From positions 1-59,962 of the IMG/VR virus record IMGVR_UViG_3300044796_000261: a stretch of 59,962 nucleotides of DNA. One strand, given 5' to 3'. This document shows, one piece after another, positions 16,628-24,337 of the stretch; the stretch's first letter is position 1, and each line of letters opens with the position of its first letter. The notes beneath the pieces were generated by a model. It was not told where the DNA came from. It saw only the letters and a program-made list of their open reading frames with translations, and ran no database searches. The position numbers were made by a program, and so were the translations under genes. The stretch comes from a virus.

Positions 16628-16975
16628 ATGACCCCGATAGAAATGACCTTGATGCTTGCGGACGCCACGGGCCTTAGCCCGTCGACCATCGGCGAGCTGC
16701 CAGCGGTGAGCGCTGCCGCCATGCTAGCCGACGTGCGCAGGCCTCCCGGTCAGCGCGGAGCCAAGTGGACCCGCGGCGAGCTCGCGGCCATCGTCCGGAG
16801 CAACGACGGAGACGCGGCGCTCGAAGTCCTCAAGTACCTCGACGAGCGAGGGCCAAGGTGCGTGTCGTGGCTGGATGAGACCGTGCCTCGCGGCGGCATC
16901 GGTTGCGAGTGCCCGGGGGACTGCCCGGAGCATGGGGAGGCGGCGGTCGACGTCGCGAGCGCTGAGCCTGGGTGA
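16628..16975 (+). CDS. Hypothetical 115-aa protein
   Basis: An unrecognised protein with a C-terminal Cys/His cluster (CECPGDCPEHG) that may bind Zn. Its ribosome site GGAGA lies within or right next to the TnpB element end, so the insertion may have altered its original upstream region. Confidence 0.6.
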   Translation: MTPIEMTLMLADATGLSPSTIGELPAVSAAAMLADVRRPPGQRGAKWTRGELAAIVRSNDGDAALEVLKYLDERGPRCVSWLDETVPRGGIGCECPGDCPEHGEAAVDVASAEPG

Positions 16976-17066
16976 TGGGCGGTCCGACGCATGCCTATCC
17001 GGTTCGTTCCCATGAGCACGTCTTTCCGCATGTTTGCGCCTTTCTGAGAAAATCGCCTCTATCCGC

Positions 17067-17094
17067 TTGACGCCCACGAATCCGGGCGTATGAT
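17067..17094 (+). promoter_or_regulatory. Near-consensus sigma-70 promoter
   Basis: TTGACG (17067-17072) and TATGAT (17089-17094), 16 bp apart, lie 66 bp upstream of the gene at 17160. It would drive the passenger genes and probably the transposase. Confidence 0.7.
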
Positions 17095-17159
17095 GTTTGT
17101 TGTGGGCAGCAGTTGAGGGCCCGCGAGACCACCACCGACCACCACCACGGAGCCTCCCA

Positions 17160-17423
17160 ATGATTATCACCGCCAAGTTTGCCTCTGTCTGCCCCTGCTG
17201 CAACGCCCGCATCGTCCCCGGCAGCAAGGTCGAGTGGAGCAAGGGCAGCCCGGCCAAGCACACGGCCTGCGGCGGCGCTGTGGCTGCCAGCCTGGCTCCC
17301 CGTACCTCGCGACGCTCCTATACGGCAGGGCGCTGGAATGGCTGCTCGTGCGGTGCGCGCGAGATGCCCGACGGCTCGCTGAGCCGCAACGCTTGTGCGT
17401 CGTGCCGATTTGACAACGAGTGA
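17160..17423 (+). CDS. Zn-ribbon protein, 87 aa
   Basis: Starts MIITAKFASVCPCCNARI and carries two Cys pairs (CPCC and CSCG...CASC), a treble-clef or double Zn-ribbon pattern common in small phage/plasmid proteins; the first motif is typical of proteins annotated only as conserved hypotheticals. It is the first gene after the 17067 promoter. Confidence 0.72.
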   Translation: MIITAKFASVCPCCNARIVPGSKVEWSKGSPAKHTACGGAVAASLAPRTSRRSYTAGRWNGCSCGAREMPDGSLSRNACASCRFDNE

Positions 17424-17499
17424 ACCTCGCCGGTCGCGGTCGGGGCCTCGGAGACGGGACCCCGGACGCGGCAATCGAGCCGCACGAAAGACCACCACC

Positions 17500-18009
17500 A
17501 TGACCACCGACAAGATCAAGATCACGATGTCCGAGCGACGCCCAATCACGATCGACCCGAAGCTTTGGCCGGTGATCGCCCGGGCCGACTGGCACAACGG
17601 CCAGCACGAATTTCAGGCCAACACCATCCGCCGGATCAAGGTACGCCAGCACGCCGACGGACGGCGGATCGTCTATGGATTCCAGACGGCCGGCAACGGC
17701 GGACAGCCCATCGGGACGCGTAACCCGGCGGCGGGATTCCTCTTGCCCGCGGGCGCCGATACGATCCGGGCGATCCGCCGCGTGGGCGGTGTCATCGACG
17801 ACGACACGCTGGCCGACGAGTGCATCGCGGACCTGCCCGCGGAGGAGTTGGTCAACGAAGCGAGCCGCTTTGCTGAGCCCGGGATGAGGCTGGACGTGTC
17901 CGCCGACAAGCTGGGAGCCATTTACGCGCTGCTCGTCCGGGCCGCGGAGTACGTGCCCGAGCCGCTCAAGAGCGAGATCCGCGCAGCCATCACGGCCGGC
18001 GCCTCGTAA
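17500..18009 (+). CDS. Hypothetical 169-aa protein
   Basis: Unrecognised. The N-terminal half (PITIDPKLWPVIARADWHNG, then RRIKVRQHADGRRIVYGF) looks like a small beta-rich domain. The second half is helical and acidic. The same gene type seems to precede the transposase as a passenger. The ATG lies in a purine-poor context (ACCACCACCATG) without a good ribosome site. Confidence 0.65.
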   Translation: MTTDKIKITMSERRPITIDPKLWPVIARADWHNGQHEFQANTIRRIKVRQHADGRRIVYGFQTAGNGGQPIGTRNPAAGFLLPAGADTIRAIRRVGGVIDDDTLADECIADLPAEELVNEASRFAEPGMRLDVSADKLGAIYALLVRAAEYVPEPLKSEIRAAITAGAS

Positions 18010-18045
18010 CGTTTCGCTCCTGCCCTCGACTCGCTCGGGGGCAGC

Positions 18046-19113
18046 ATGGGAGGCATTACCGTGGACCCCAGAGGATTCCCTACGACGCTGCCCGAGTTCC
18101 AGCGCGTCTTCCCCGACGATCGCGCCTGCGCGACGTACTTGGAGCGCCTGCGCTGGCCTGAGCAATTCGCCTGCCCCAAGTGCGGCGTGGTCGCCGACCC
18201 ATACCGGTTCGAGGCGCGGCCCCACGTGCTGCGCTGTCGCTCGTGCAAGGCCGACGTATCGCTCCTTGCGGCAACCGTCATGCAGTCGAGCCACACGCCA
18301 CTCTCGACCTGGTACTGGGCCGCGTACCTCGTCACGACGCAGACGCCCGGACAGAGCGCTCTCCAATTCCAGAGGCAGCTCGGCCTGACGCGGTACGAGA
18401 CGGCGTACATGATTCTCCATAAGCTCCGGTCGGGCATGGTGCGGCCGGACCGTGACACGATCGGCGGGGAGCACCACGTGGAGGTAGACGAAACGCTCGT
18501 GGGTGGGCGGACGCGCGGGGAGGGCAAAGGACGCCACCACAAGGTCTACGTGCTCGGCGCCGTCGAGGGGCGCATGCGTAAGACGGGCGAGCACGCGAGC
18601 GGAAACGGTCGAGAGCAACACCGCGACGGGAAGCCAGTCAAGCGCCCGTACTACGCGGGCCGCCTGCGTCTCCAGCTCGTGAGCGACCGCCAGGCAGCGA
18701 CGTGCGAGGGTTTCGTGCGAGAGAACGTGACCGCACGGACCAACGTGCGAACCGATGGCTGGCAGGGCTACGACCGACTCGGCGCCATGGGCTACGCGCA
18801 CCGCCCTATCGTGATGGCCGGCGCACCCGAGCAGAACGACGCGCACCTTCCGCTCATCCACCTTGTGTTTTCGAACCTCAAGGCGTGGATCCTCGGCACG
18901 CACCACGGCACGAGCCAGCAGCACCTTCAGGCGTACCTCAACGAGTACGCCTTTCGCTTCAATCGGCGCTTCTACCCGATGACGGCATTCAATTCGGTTT
19001 TGGGGATCGGCGTGAAGGCGGTTCCGCCGACGTACGCCGGCCTCTACTCGGGCGTGTGGCAGCACCCGGGCTCGCAGCCGACGGATCCTCAGACGGAGTT
19101 GCCGTTCGCATGA
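18046..19113 (+). CDS. IS1595-family (ISXO2-like) transposase
   Basis: A 355-aa transposase. An N-terminal Zn ribbon (CPKCG...CRSCK) precedes a DDE-type core: HVEVDETLVGGRTRG, VRTDGWQGYDRL and SNLKAWILGTHHG, the last being a hallmark of this family, followed by YLNEYAFRFNRR. It would catalyse cut-and-paste or copy movement of the flanking element. The length is normal and the frame intact. Confidence 0.9.
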   Translation: MGGITVDPRGFPTTLPEFQRVFPDDRACATYLERLRWPEQFACPKCGVVADPYRFEARPHVLRCRSCKADVSLLAATVMQSSHTPLSTWYWAAYLVTTQTPGQSALQFQRQLGLTRYETAYMILHKLRSGMVRPDRDTIGGEHHVEVDETLVGGRTRGEGKGRHHKVYVLGAVEGRMRKTGEHASGNGREQHRDGKPVKRPYYAGRLRLQLVSDRQAATCEGFVRENVTARTNVRTDGWQGYDRLGAMGYAHRPIVMAGAPEQNDAHLPLIHLVFSNLKAWILGTHHGTSQQHLQAYLNEYAFRFNRRFYPMTAFNSVLGIGVKAVPPTYAGLYSGVWQHPGSQPTDPQTELPFA

Positions 19114-19318
19114 CGTCGGCAGGTACGACGTCAAGCAGGGCTGCGAGGCCCTCTGGGGTAACGAGCACGCCGCGTGTGGTGCGCTGCACGTACCCTCGTT
19201 CAGCGAGCGGCCCGAGCGCCCACGGGTCGAAACTGGCAATGGCAGCGGCGTCGCTCTCTGCGTACGCCTGGAGCATGCGCAGCTCGGGCGCGGTGAGCGT
19301 CTCTGGGAGAGTGGGCAT
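18989..19318 (-). CDS. Hypothetical 109-aa protein, winged-helix-like
   Basis: The first 75 residues (ALGPLAERGYVQRTTRGVLV then TPEGLAALL) resemble the C-terminal half of a winged helix. The last 35 residues are encoded antisense to the 3' end of the transposase and look artificial. The gene may have been lengthened by joining the element, or it may be an internal passenger. Confidence 0.5.
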   Translation of the reverse strand: MPTLPETLTAPELRMLQAYAESDAAAIASFDPWALGPLAERGYVQRTTRGVLVTPEGLAALLDVVPADVMRTATPSEDPSAASPGAATRPSRGRRTSAEPPSRRSPKPN

Positions 19319-19470
19319 GAGGGGCAACCTACGTCACGCATCGCGGCTCCGCACGGGGAAACGCGATGGGAGAAAACCGGATAGGCATGATCCAAACCAG
19401 GCATCGCAACGGTCGCCAAGCAGGCAGGCCGTGCGAAGAGGGATGCGCGGTAGGACGTGGGAATTGAAAG

Positions 19471-19863
19471 TCAGCCGGCCGAATTGATGGGCAGGGCGCC
19501 TTTGTCGGGCAAAGCCGCGCGCCTCCGTGAGAGCGGACACCGCGCCATGTGCTGCCCGCATCCCCTGCATCGGTGCCGCTCGCGGACGTACGCAAGCGTG
19601 CAGATCGCCCACCTCGTGCGCCGGCAGGCCGGGCAGCGCACGCGGCGGCGCTTGGTGCCAGGAGTGGTGCGCAGGACGGCCGTGGTAACGCGGCGCTCGC
19701 CCGCGCAGGCCATGCACCGGCCTGACCGCTCGCGGATGCGCTTCGGAAAGCCGCACACGACGCGCTTGTGTAGGCAGACGGGACATTGGACCCGCCAGCG
19801 CGGCGCCTGGCCAGGAGAGCGTCCCGGCATGAGCGGGAGGCGCTCGGGGGCCGCGAGGCTCAC
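19471..19863 (-). CDS. Multi-Zn-ribbon protein, 130 aa
   Basis: Four Cys pairs (CPVC, CMAC, CPAC, CRGC) in a very basic protein suggest two Zn ribbons that bind nucleic acid. The GTG start overlaps the stop of the Zn-ribbon frame upstream (GTGA). No family was recognised. Confidence 0.68.
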   Translation of the reverse strand: MSLAAPERLPLMPGRSPGQAPRWRVQCPVCLHKRVVCGFPKRIRERSGRCMACAGERRVTTAVLRTTPGTKRRRVRCPACRRTRWAICTLAYVRERHRCRGCGQHMARCPLSRRRAALPDKGALPINSAG

Positions 19864-20015
19864 GGCCTAGGCGCCCCGCACTTGGCAAGCCCAGGCCTCA
19901 GAATCCCATCGCTGAGCCGAAGCGTTGCGCGGCACGCAGTGCATCGCACTGAGCGCGCGTCGCTGAACACGGCGCGATGCTGGAACTCGCCGCATGCGGT
20001 GCACTCGAAGTCCCA
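19860..20015 (-). other. In-frame Zn-ribbon extension after the methyltransferase stop
   Basis: Directly after the methyltransferase TGA, the same frame stays open for 51 codons and encodes a clear Zn ribbon (FECTACGEFQHR, then VRCTACRATLR). It ends with a GTGA overlap onto the next gene, as real genes here do. No ATG, GTG or TTG lies at its beginning. Either the TGA is read through, or a base was lost at a TGATG start, or this is a decayed gene. Confidence 0.45.
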
Positions 20016-20738
20016 TCACAACGCACCGAAGAGCGGCTCTTGTCCTGCGCGCACTGCCTGCAACGTGGAGCCTGACTCCTCGGCCCGTAGGCGCTCAATG
20101 CTCAGCGAGGCAGACTTCGGCTCGCGATCGATGCCGATGAATCGGCGGCCCAGTCGTAACGCCGCGACGCCGGTCGTTCCGCTTCCGCAGAATGGGTCGA
20201 GTATGATGTCGTTCGGATCGGTGAAGTCGGAGATCAAGGCGAGCATGAGGTCGACAGGCTTGGGCGTATCGTGGTCCGGACGATCATCGCCTCGTGGCGG
20301 CAAGCAGCGCCAGATCCCCGCACCGCCTCCACGGTTCCACGATTTGCGCCCTGCGCGGTGCATGATGGCGATGGCCTCTACGGCCTGCCCCGGACGGTCC
20401 CCGGTGATCTGCGGCGAAGGGGCGACCTTGTCCCAGATCCCCGCTCGGACCCACGCCTTGCCGGCGGCCTCCGCGTAGTCCCCGATGGCTTCGACGGTGC
20501 AGAAGGCGATTGCCCACCGAGACGCCTTCGCGATCAAAATCTTAGCTAGGCTCTGCGGATCCGTCAGCGCGCCGAATGAGATGCCGAACCCGTCGGCCAA
20601 CGCCTCGGCCACCGCCTCGGCCACCGCCTTGTGTAGCGCACCGCGGTGCGTTCTCGGGTCGTACGGAGGGTCCGTTATCACATGGTCCACGGCCCCGATC
20701 GTGGGCAGAATCTCCAAGCAGTCTCCTTCAAGGACCAC
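20016..20738 (-). CDS. DNA methyltransferase (N6-adenine/N4-cytosine type)
   Basis: A 240-aa enzyme with the catalytic DPPY motif (VITDPPYDP) near the N terminus and the SAM-binding motif DPFCGSGTTGVA near the C terminus, which is the beta-class order. It likely methylates phage DNA to evade host restriction. The start is uncertain: I chose the GTG at 20738 (MVLEGDCLEILPTIG), which lies after the upstream gene ends; no strong ribosome site is seen. Confidence 0.88.
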   Translation of the reverse strand: MVLEGDCLEILPTIGAVDHVITDPPYDPRTHRGALHKAVAEAVAEALADGFGISFGALTDPQSLAKILIAKASRWAIAFCTVEAIGDYAEAAGKAWVRAGIWDKVAPSPQITGDRPGQAVEAIAIMHRAGRKSWNRGGGAGIWRCLPPRGDDRPDHDTPKPVDLMLALISDFTDPNDIILDPFCGSGTTGVAALRLGRRFIGIDREPKSASLSIERLRAEESGSTLQAVRAGQEPLFGAL

Positions 20739-20767
20739 CCACCGATCGCGACCGTCGAGGACGCGGG

Positions 20768-20995
20768 CTACACGATCTTGGAGATCGCCAGCACAGACAG
20801 CGCGCTCCGGCTCTTCCCTGGCCTGCCGGACTTCTTGTTCGCCGCCGCCTTCGCGTCCAGCTTCTTCAGCAGCGCGATCGGGATGTGGACCGACATGATG
20901 TGCTGACCCGGCACTCGGTCCGCTCCGGTCTTGCTCGCCCGCTTCGACTTCGACGCCGTGGGCTCCGGGCGCTTCGGGCTCGCCTTGGTTGTCAT
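20768..20995 (-). CDS. Small ribbon-helix-helix-like protein
   Basis: A 75-aa protein with a Lys-rich, disordered N terminus (TKASPKRPEPTASKSKRASK) followed by a strand and two helices (MSVHIPIALLKKLDAKAAA). This matches small RHH DNA-binding proteins. It precedes the methyltransferase in the same leftward transcript. Confidence 0.6.
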   Translation of the reverse strand: MTTKASPKRPEPTASKSKRASKTGADRVPGQHIMSVHIPIALLKKLDAKAAANKKSGRPGKSRSALSVLAISKIV

Positions 20996-21001
20996 CGGTT
21001 C

Positions 21002-21229
21002 TCAACGCGCACCATTGGCCAACCTTTCGATTTCTCGGTTCACGTACCACGCGGCCTTGCGCAAGTCCTCGGTCGCGTTCTTCGACTTGAGCCCAGCGCG
21101 CCAAAGGTACTTGATGGCGTTTCCGATGTTGAACCCGCAGTGCTCCGCGATGGTCACGCACTCCACGCCGCTCGGGTGGGACGTGTAATGCGATGGGCGA
21201 TTGACCGCGTCGTTAGGCTTAGACTTCAC
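21002..21229 (-). CDS. DUF3310 (SaV-like) phage protein
   Basis: A 75-aa protein with the DUF3310 signature: NRPSHYTSHPSGVECVTIAE, NIGNAIKYLWRAGLK and DLRKAAWYVNREIE. The family is common in phages near nucleotide and replication genes. Its precise function is unknown; a nucleotide-kinase association has been suggested by annotation. The GTG start overlaps the upstream stop. Confidence 0.9.
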   Translation of the reverse strand: MKSKPNDAVNRPSHYTSHPSGVECVTIAEHCGFNIGNAIKYLWRAGLKSKNATEDLRKAAWYVNREIERLANGAR

Positions 21230-21375
21230 GCCTTCGCCCTCTCGCTGAGCTCCACGCCGAGCACACTGGCGACGGTCTTGAGCACGTGGATTTTCTGCGA
21301 CAGCGACAGCTTCGACAGCTTGCGCGCGATGGTCAGGACGAGCGTGGTCAGGTCTTCGGGCTGTTCGGTAGGCAT
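21226..21375 (-). CDS. Hypothetical 49-aa helical protein
   Basis: Starts MPTEQPEDLTTLVLTIARKL, with AAGGA nine bases before the ATG. It overlaps the DUF3310 start as GTGA. The sequence predicts two amphipathic helices. No family was recognised. Confidence 0.6.
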   Translation of the reverse strand: MPTEQPEDLTTLVLTIARKLSKLSLSQKIHVLKTVASVLGVELSERAKA

Positions 21376-21413
21376 GGGATGGTATCCTTGGTGAGCAGGA
21401 ACGGTAACGCACG

Positions 21414-21463
21414 GCGCGAAAGCGCGCAAGCTCCTTGACGCGCAAAAGCGCACGCGCTACGTT
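21414..21463 (+). promoter_or_regulatory. Promoter with two palindromic operator-like sites
   Basis: TTGACG (21435-21440) and TACGTT (21458-21463), 17 bp apart, end seven bases before the ATG at 21470. Two near-identical palindromes, GCGCGAAAGCGC (21414-21425) and GCGCAAAAGCGC (21440-21451), flank and overlap the -35 box, 26 bp apart. They could bind the ribbon-helix-helix protein encoded just downstream (autoregulation). The spacing predicts a leaderless or nearly leaderless mRNA. Confidence 0.55.
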
Positions 21464-21469
21464 GCACCC

Positions 21470-21658
21470 ATGAGCGATGAGACCAAGTCGATGCGCGTTG
21501 GGGTGAGCCTGGACCATCTCGACGTGGAGATTCTTGCCCAGGTCATGGCGTCGATGCCACCAAACCTGCGTGGAATTACCGCGGCCGACGCACTCCGTTT
21601 TGCCTTGCATGCGCACGGAAAGACGATCCAGAAGCCTTCGCGAAGGGCCGTGCGATGA
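21470..21658 (+). CDS. Small RHH-like regulator heading the recombination operon
   Basis: A 62-aa protein (MRVGVSLDHLDVEILAQVMA...) with a strand followed by helices, which fits a ribbon-helix-helix fold. It is the first gene of the rightward recombination operon and overlaps the ERF gene by four bases. Confidence 0.6.
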   Translation: MSDETKSMRVGVSLDHLDVEILAQVMASMPPNLRGITAADALRFALHAHGKTIQKPSRRAVR

Positions 21659-22389
21659 GCGACGATAGAGCCGTCATACCACTGCGCCACGATGCGAGCG
21701 TGGACGTTCACGCTTCCGTGCTGGACGTCATCGCCCGCGCTGCGAGCGACCCAGCGGTCAACGTCGAGAAGCTCGAGCGCCTGCTTGCCATCCAAGAGAG
21801 TCTACTAGCGGACCAGCGCAAGACGTCGTACTTCGCCGCACTAGCTAGGCTCCAGGAGGCCTTGCCGCAAGTTACGAAGGCCGGCACCATCCTCGACCGC
21901 GACGGGAAGGCCAGGAACCGCTACGCGAAGATCGAGGACATCGACATCGCCATCCGGCCGCTTTGCGCGAGGGAAGGCTTCTCGTTCTCCTTCGACTCCA
22001 AGTCCACTCCGGGCGGCGCGGAGTACTCGTGCGCCATGCAGCACCGCGACGGACACGTTGAGACCAAGACGCTGATGCTCCCGCTGGACCAGGGCGCGGG
22101 CCGCAACGCGGTGCAGAGCGCGGGGAGCACCATCAGCTACGCGAAGCGGTACTTGCTCGGGATGCACCTGCATCTCGTGACGCGCGACGAGGACACGGAT
22201 GGCGAGGCGTTCGCGAACATCACGCCGGAGCAATCGGATCGGCTCAAGACGTCGCTGCAAGAGGTCGGCGGCTCTGTCGACCGGTTCCTCCGGTACCTCA
22301 ACGCGGAGTCGTTCGAGACGATTCGCGTGGGGCAGTTCTCGAAGGCGCTCAATCTCATCGAGGAGAAGAAGAGGCAGGGAAGGCGATGA
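21655..22389 (+). CDS. erf: ERF-family single-strand annealing protein
   Basis: A 244-aa recombinase. The ERF core includes ALARLQEALPQVTK, RYAKIEDIDIAIRPL and AGSTISYAKRYLLG, hallmark motifs of the ERF superfamily. It would anneal single strands during phage recombination, paired with the YqaJ exonuclease two genes downstream. It begins at ATG 21655 in an ATGA overlap. Confidence 0.92.
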   Translation: MSDDRAVIPLRHDASVDVHASVLDVIARAASDPAVNVEKLERLLAIQESLLADQRKTSYFAALARLQEALPQVTKAGTILDRDGKARNRYAKIEDIDIAIRPLCAREGFSFSFDSKSTPGGAEYSCAMQHRDGHVETKTLMLPLDQGAGRNAVQSAGSTISYAKRYLLGMHLHLVTRDEDTDGEAFANITPEQSDRLKTSLQEVGGSVDRFLRYLNAESFETIRVGQFSKALNLIEEKKRQGRR

Positions 22390-23081
22390 CGCTACGAACG
22401 GCTCTCATTCTAGACACGGAAACGACGGGTCTGGATCCGAAGACAGACTCTTGCATCGAGGTCGGATGCATCCTGTATGACCTCGAGCAGGCGGCCCCCA
22501 TTGCTTCGTTCGCAAGCCTAATCCGGTGCGACCGAAATCCAGCATGGGAGGTCAACCGAATCACTATCAACGCGCTAGACATCGCTCCCGACGCTGGAGA
22601 CGTGTGGCTACGGGCGTACGAGTTTGCGTCACGCGCTGACATCATCATGGCTCATCGAGCCGAGTTCGATCGGGGTTTCGTTTCACCGCAGGTCCGCGAT
22701 GCAAAGCCTTGGGTATGCACCAAGTTTCACGTCGACTGGCCTCACGGGAAGCCGGGAGACCCTCTCACGTTCCTGGCCTTGGCCCACGGAGTTGGAATAG
22801 TCAACGCGCACCGAGCGATGAGCGATTGCGACACGCTCTCACGTCTTCTGTCTCGGGTGCACGAGATGACGCAGACGGAGGAGGATCCGGTGCCGCTTGT
22901 GTCTCTCATGCAGCTCGCCATGCGACCGCGCGTGAAGGTTCAGGCTCTAGTGAGTTACGACGACAGGGAGAAAGCGAAAGCGGCAGGCTTTGCATGGGAA
23001 GCGTCAGACAAGCGGTGGGTGCGAGAAGTCGCCGAGCAAGACGCAGCGTCCTTCCCATTTAGAACGATGGTGCTCACGTGA
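22386..23081 (+). CDS. DnaQ-like 3'-5' exonuclease
   Basis: A 231-aa DEDDh exonuclease: ILDTETTGLD (Asp10, Glu12), a middle AHRAEFDRGF Asp, and NAHRAMSDCDT (His/Asp). The C-terminal 45 residues (SYDDREKAKAAGFAWEASDK then RW) form a small extra domain, of the DUF5710-like kind by memory. It probably acts in proofreading or recombination processing. The ATGA overlap with erf supports the start. Confidence 0.9.
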   Translation: MTLRTALILDTETTGLDPKTDSCIEVGCILYDLEQAAPIASFASLIRCDRNPAWEVNRITINALDIAPDAGDVWLRAYEFASRADIIMAHRAEFDRGFVSPQVRDAKPWVCTKFHVDWPHGKPGDPLTFLALAHGVGIVNAHRAMSDCDTLSRLLSRVHEMTQTEEDPVPLVSLMQLAMRPRVKVQALVSYDDREKAKAAGFAWEASDKRWVREVAEQDAASFPFRTMVLT

Positions 23082-23686
23082 TCATCCACACATGCGTGCA
23101 AGGCTCCACGGAATGGCTCGCGGTCCGCGCCGGCATCCCCACCGCATCCTGCTTCGACAAGATCGTGACGCCCAAAGGCGCTCCGTCGAAGCAGGCAGAG
23201 AAGTACATGCACAAGCTCCTGGCTGAGAAAATGATGGGCCATCCGGTGGTCGAGTTCACCGGCCCGTGGCTCGAGAGAGGCAAGGAACTCGAGGCGGACG
23301 CGCGCATGTACTACGAGTCAATCCGGGAGATGACGACGGAGCGCGTGGGGTTCGTGACCAACGATGCTGGCACCATCGGATGCAGCCCAGACAGCCTCGT
23401 CGGCGAAGACGGGCTCTTGGAGCTCAAAGTGCCAGCAGAGCACACGCACGTGGCCTACATGCTGACGCGGTCCGTGGACGCCGAGTATTATCCTCAGGTG
23501 CAGGGTCAGCTTTGGGTGACGGATCGCAAGTGGCTAGACATCATGTCGTTTCACCCGGAGATGCCGCCGGCCATCATCCACGTCGAGCGAGACGAGCAGT
23601 ACATCTCCATTCTGTCCGCCGCGGTGAGCAAGTTTTCGGCGCATCTCGAGCGGACCGTGGCTGAACTTCGGGAGAAGAACAGGTGA
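23078..23686 (+). CDS. YqaJ-like (lambda-exonuclease fold) recombination nuclease
   Basis: A 202-aa nuclease with GSTEWLAVRAG at the N terminus, GTIGCSPDSLVGEDG (metal-binding Asp), LLELKVP (Glu-x-Lys) and YYPQVQGQLWVT. These are the YqaJ family motifs. It should resect 5' ends to make substrate for the ERF annealase, completing a two-protein recombination system. GTG start. Confidence 0.93.
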   Translation: MIIHTCVQGSTEWLAVRAGIPTASCFDKIVTPKGAPSKQAEKYMHKLLAEKMMGHPVVEFTGPWLERGKELEADARMYYESIREMTTERVGFVTNDAGTIGCSPDSLVGEDGLLELKVPAEHTHVAYMLTRSVDAEYYPQVQGQLWVTDRKWLDIMSFHPEMPPAIIHVERDEQYISILSAAVSKFSAHLERTVAELREKNR

Positions 23687-23889
23687 GCGCCAAAGGGGAC
23701 CGCACCCACGTCGGCGGCAAGCCCAAGCCGCTCACCGAGCGAGACGTCGATGTCGAGCGCCGCCTAAACGCAGGCGAGACCCCGACCGCCATCGCGCGGG
23801 ATATGGGCATCTCGGCGAAATCCATCGGTCGAATCCGTGAGCGGCTGTACAACGTGAGGAGCCTGGAGAAGGTTCGGGTCACACGATGA
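23683..23889 (+). CDS. Small HTH protein
   Basis: A 68-aa protein with a resolvase/sigma-like HTH (NAGETPTAIARDMGISAKSI then GRIRERL) after a basic N terminus. It is likely DNA-binding. Four-base overlaps tie it to both neighbours. Confidence 0.65.
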   Translation: MSAKGDRTHVGGKPKPLTERDVDVERRLNAGETPTAIARDMGISAKSIGRIRERLYNVRSLEKVRVTR

Positions 23890-24155
23890 CCGCAGCCGAT
23901 AAGCCTGTCATCGCTTCGGAGCCCATAGCGCTCGACATCGAGGGCCATCCCAGCGTGTCACCCGCGGCGAGGCGCGCAGCAGAGGACGAATATCGCCACT
24001 ACGTCGCGCGGCTCGAGATCGAGGTCGCCGCCCTGCGTCGAGCCGTGGCCGACAAGGACGCAGAGCTTCGCCGCCTTCGTGAGACGTGGCAGGCGCGGCT
24101 AGAAGATGAGGTGCGCCTCAGAATGCGCGGGACGCGTGTGCCGGAGAGACCATGA
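23886..24155 (+). CDS. Coiled-coil hypothetical protein, 89 aa
   Basis: The second half is a strongly heptad-like helix (YVARLEIEVAALRRAVADKD, then AELRRLRETWQARLE). The start ATG overlaps the HTH gene stop. No known domain. It may form dimers with a neighbour product. Confidence 0.62.
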   Translation: MTAADKPVIASEPIALDIEGHPSVSPAARRAAEDEYRHYVARLEIEVAALRRAVADKDAELRRLRETWQARLEDEVRLRMRGTRVPERP

Positions 24156-24337
24156 GCGAGAGACTTAGGGACATCTACCAGCAGCTAGAGGACCACGTGA
24201 GGACTTACGAGGGGAGGGGTGAGGCGAGGTTGGCCGACGCGACGAGGGACTTGCAGGACGTCCTTTGGTACCGGCTCAGCGATGAGGCGCGGCGGTGGCT
24301 GAATGGGCGGGAGCCGAAGGACGGGAGGACGATGTGA
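24152..24337 (+). CDS. Hypothetical 61-aa helical protein
   Basis: A short, charged, helical protein (MSERLRDIYQQLEDHVRTYE...). The ATGA start and GTGA stop overlaps support it as a member of the operon. Function unknown. Confidence 0.58.
   Translation: MSERLRDIYQQLEDHVRTYEGRGEARLADATRDLQDVLWYRLSDEARRWLNGREPKDGRTM

Larger units (their letters stand above)
16990..19389 (+). mobile_element. 2.4-kb IS1595-like element with passenger genes
   Basis: A 24-bp inverted pair bounds this stretch. CATGCCTATCCGGTT then four variable bases then CCCAT stands at 16990-17013, and its reverse complement at 19366-19389. The element holds an IS1595/ISXO2-type transposase, two rightward small genes (17160, 17500) and a leftward small gene (18989-19318). 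I see no obvious 8-bp target duplication outside the repeats. The link between the repeats and the transposase is an inference. Confidence 0.6.

Noticed and set aside
15102-16631. 509-aa frame opposite tnpB
   Set aside because: It is antisense to an intact TnpB with full catalytic motifs.
16982-19397. 8-bp target-site duplication around the IS1595-like element
   Set aside because: The flanks (GTCCGACG and ATCCAAAC) share only part of their bases, so I do not claim a duplication.
17167-19419. 750-aa frame opposite the IS1595-type genes
   Set aside because: Antisense shadow; the plus strand carries the transposase and two plausible genes with a promoter.
20738-21161. N-terminal extension of the DNA methyltransferase frame
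   Set aside because: The extra 140 residues are Arg/Glu-rich and overlap two better genes (RHH-like and DUF3310).
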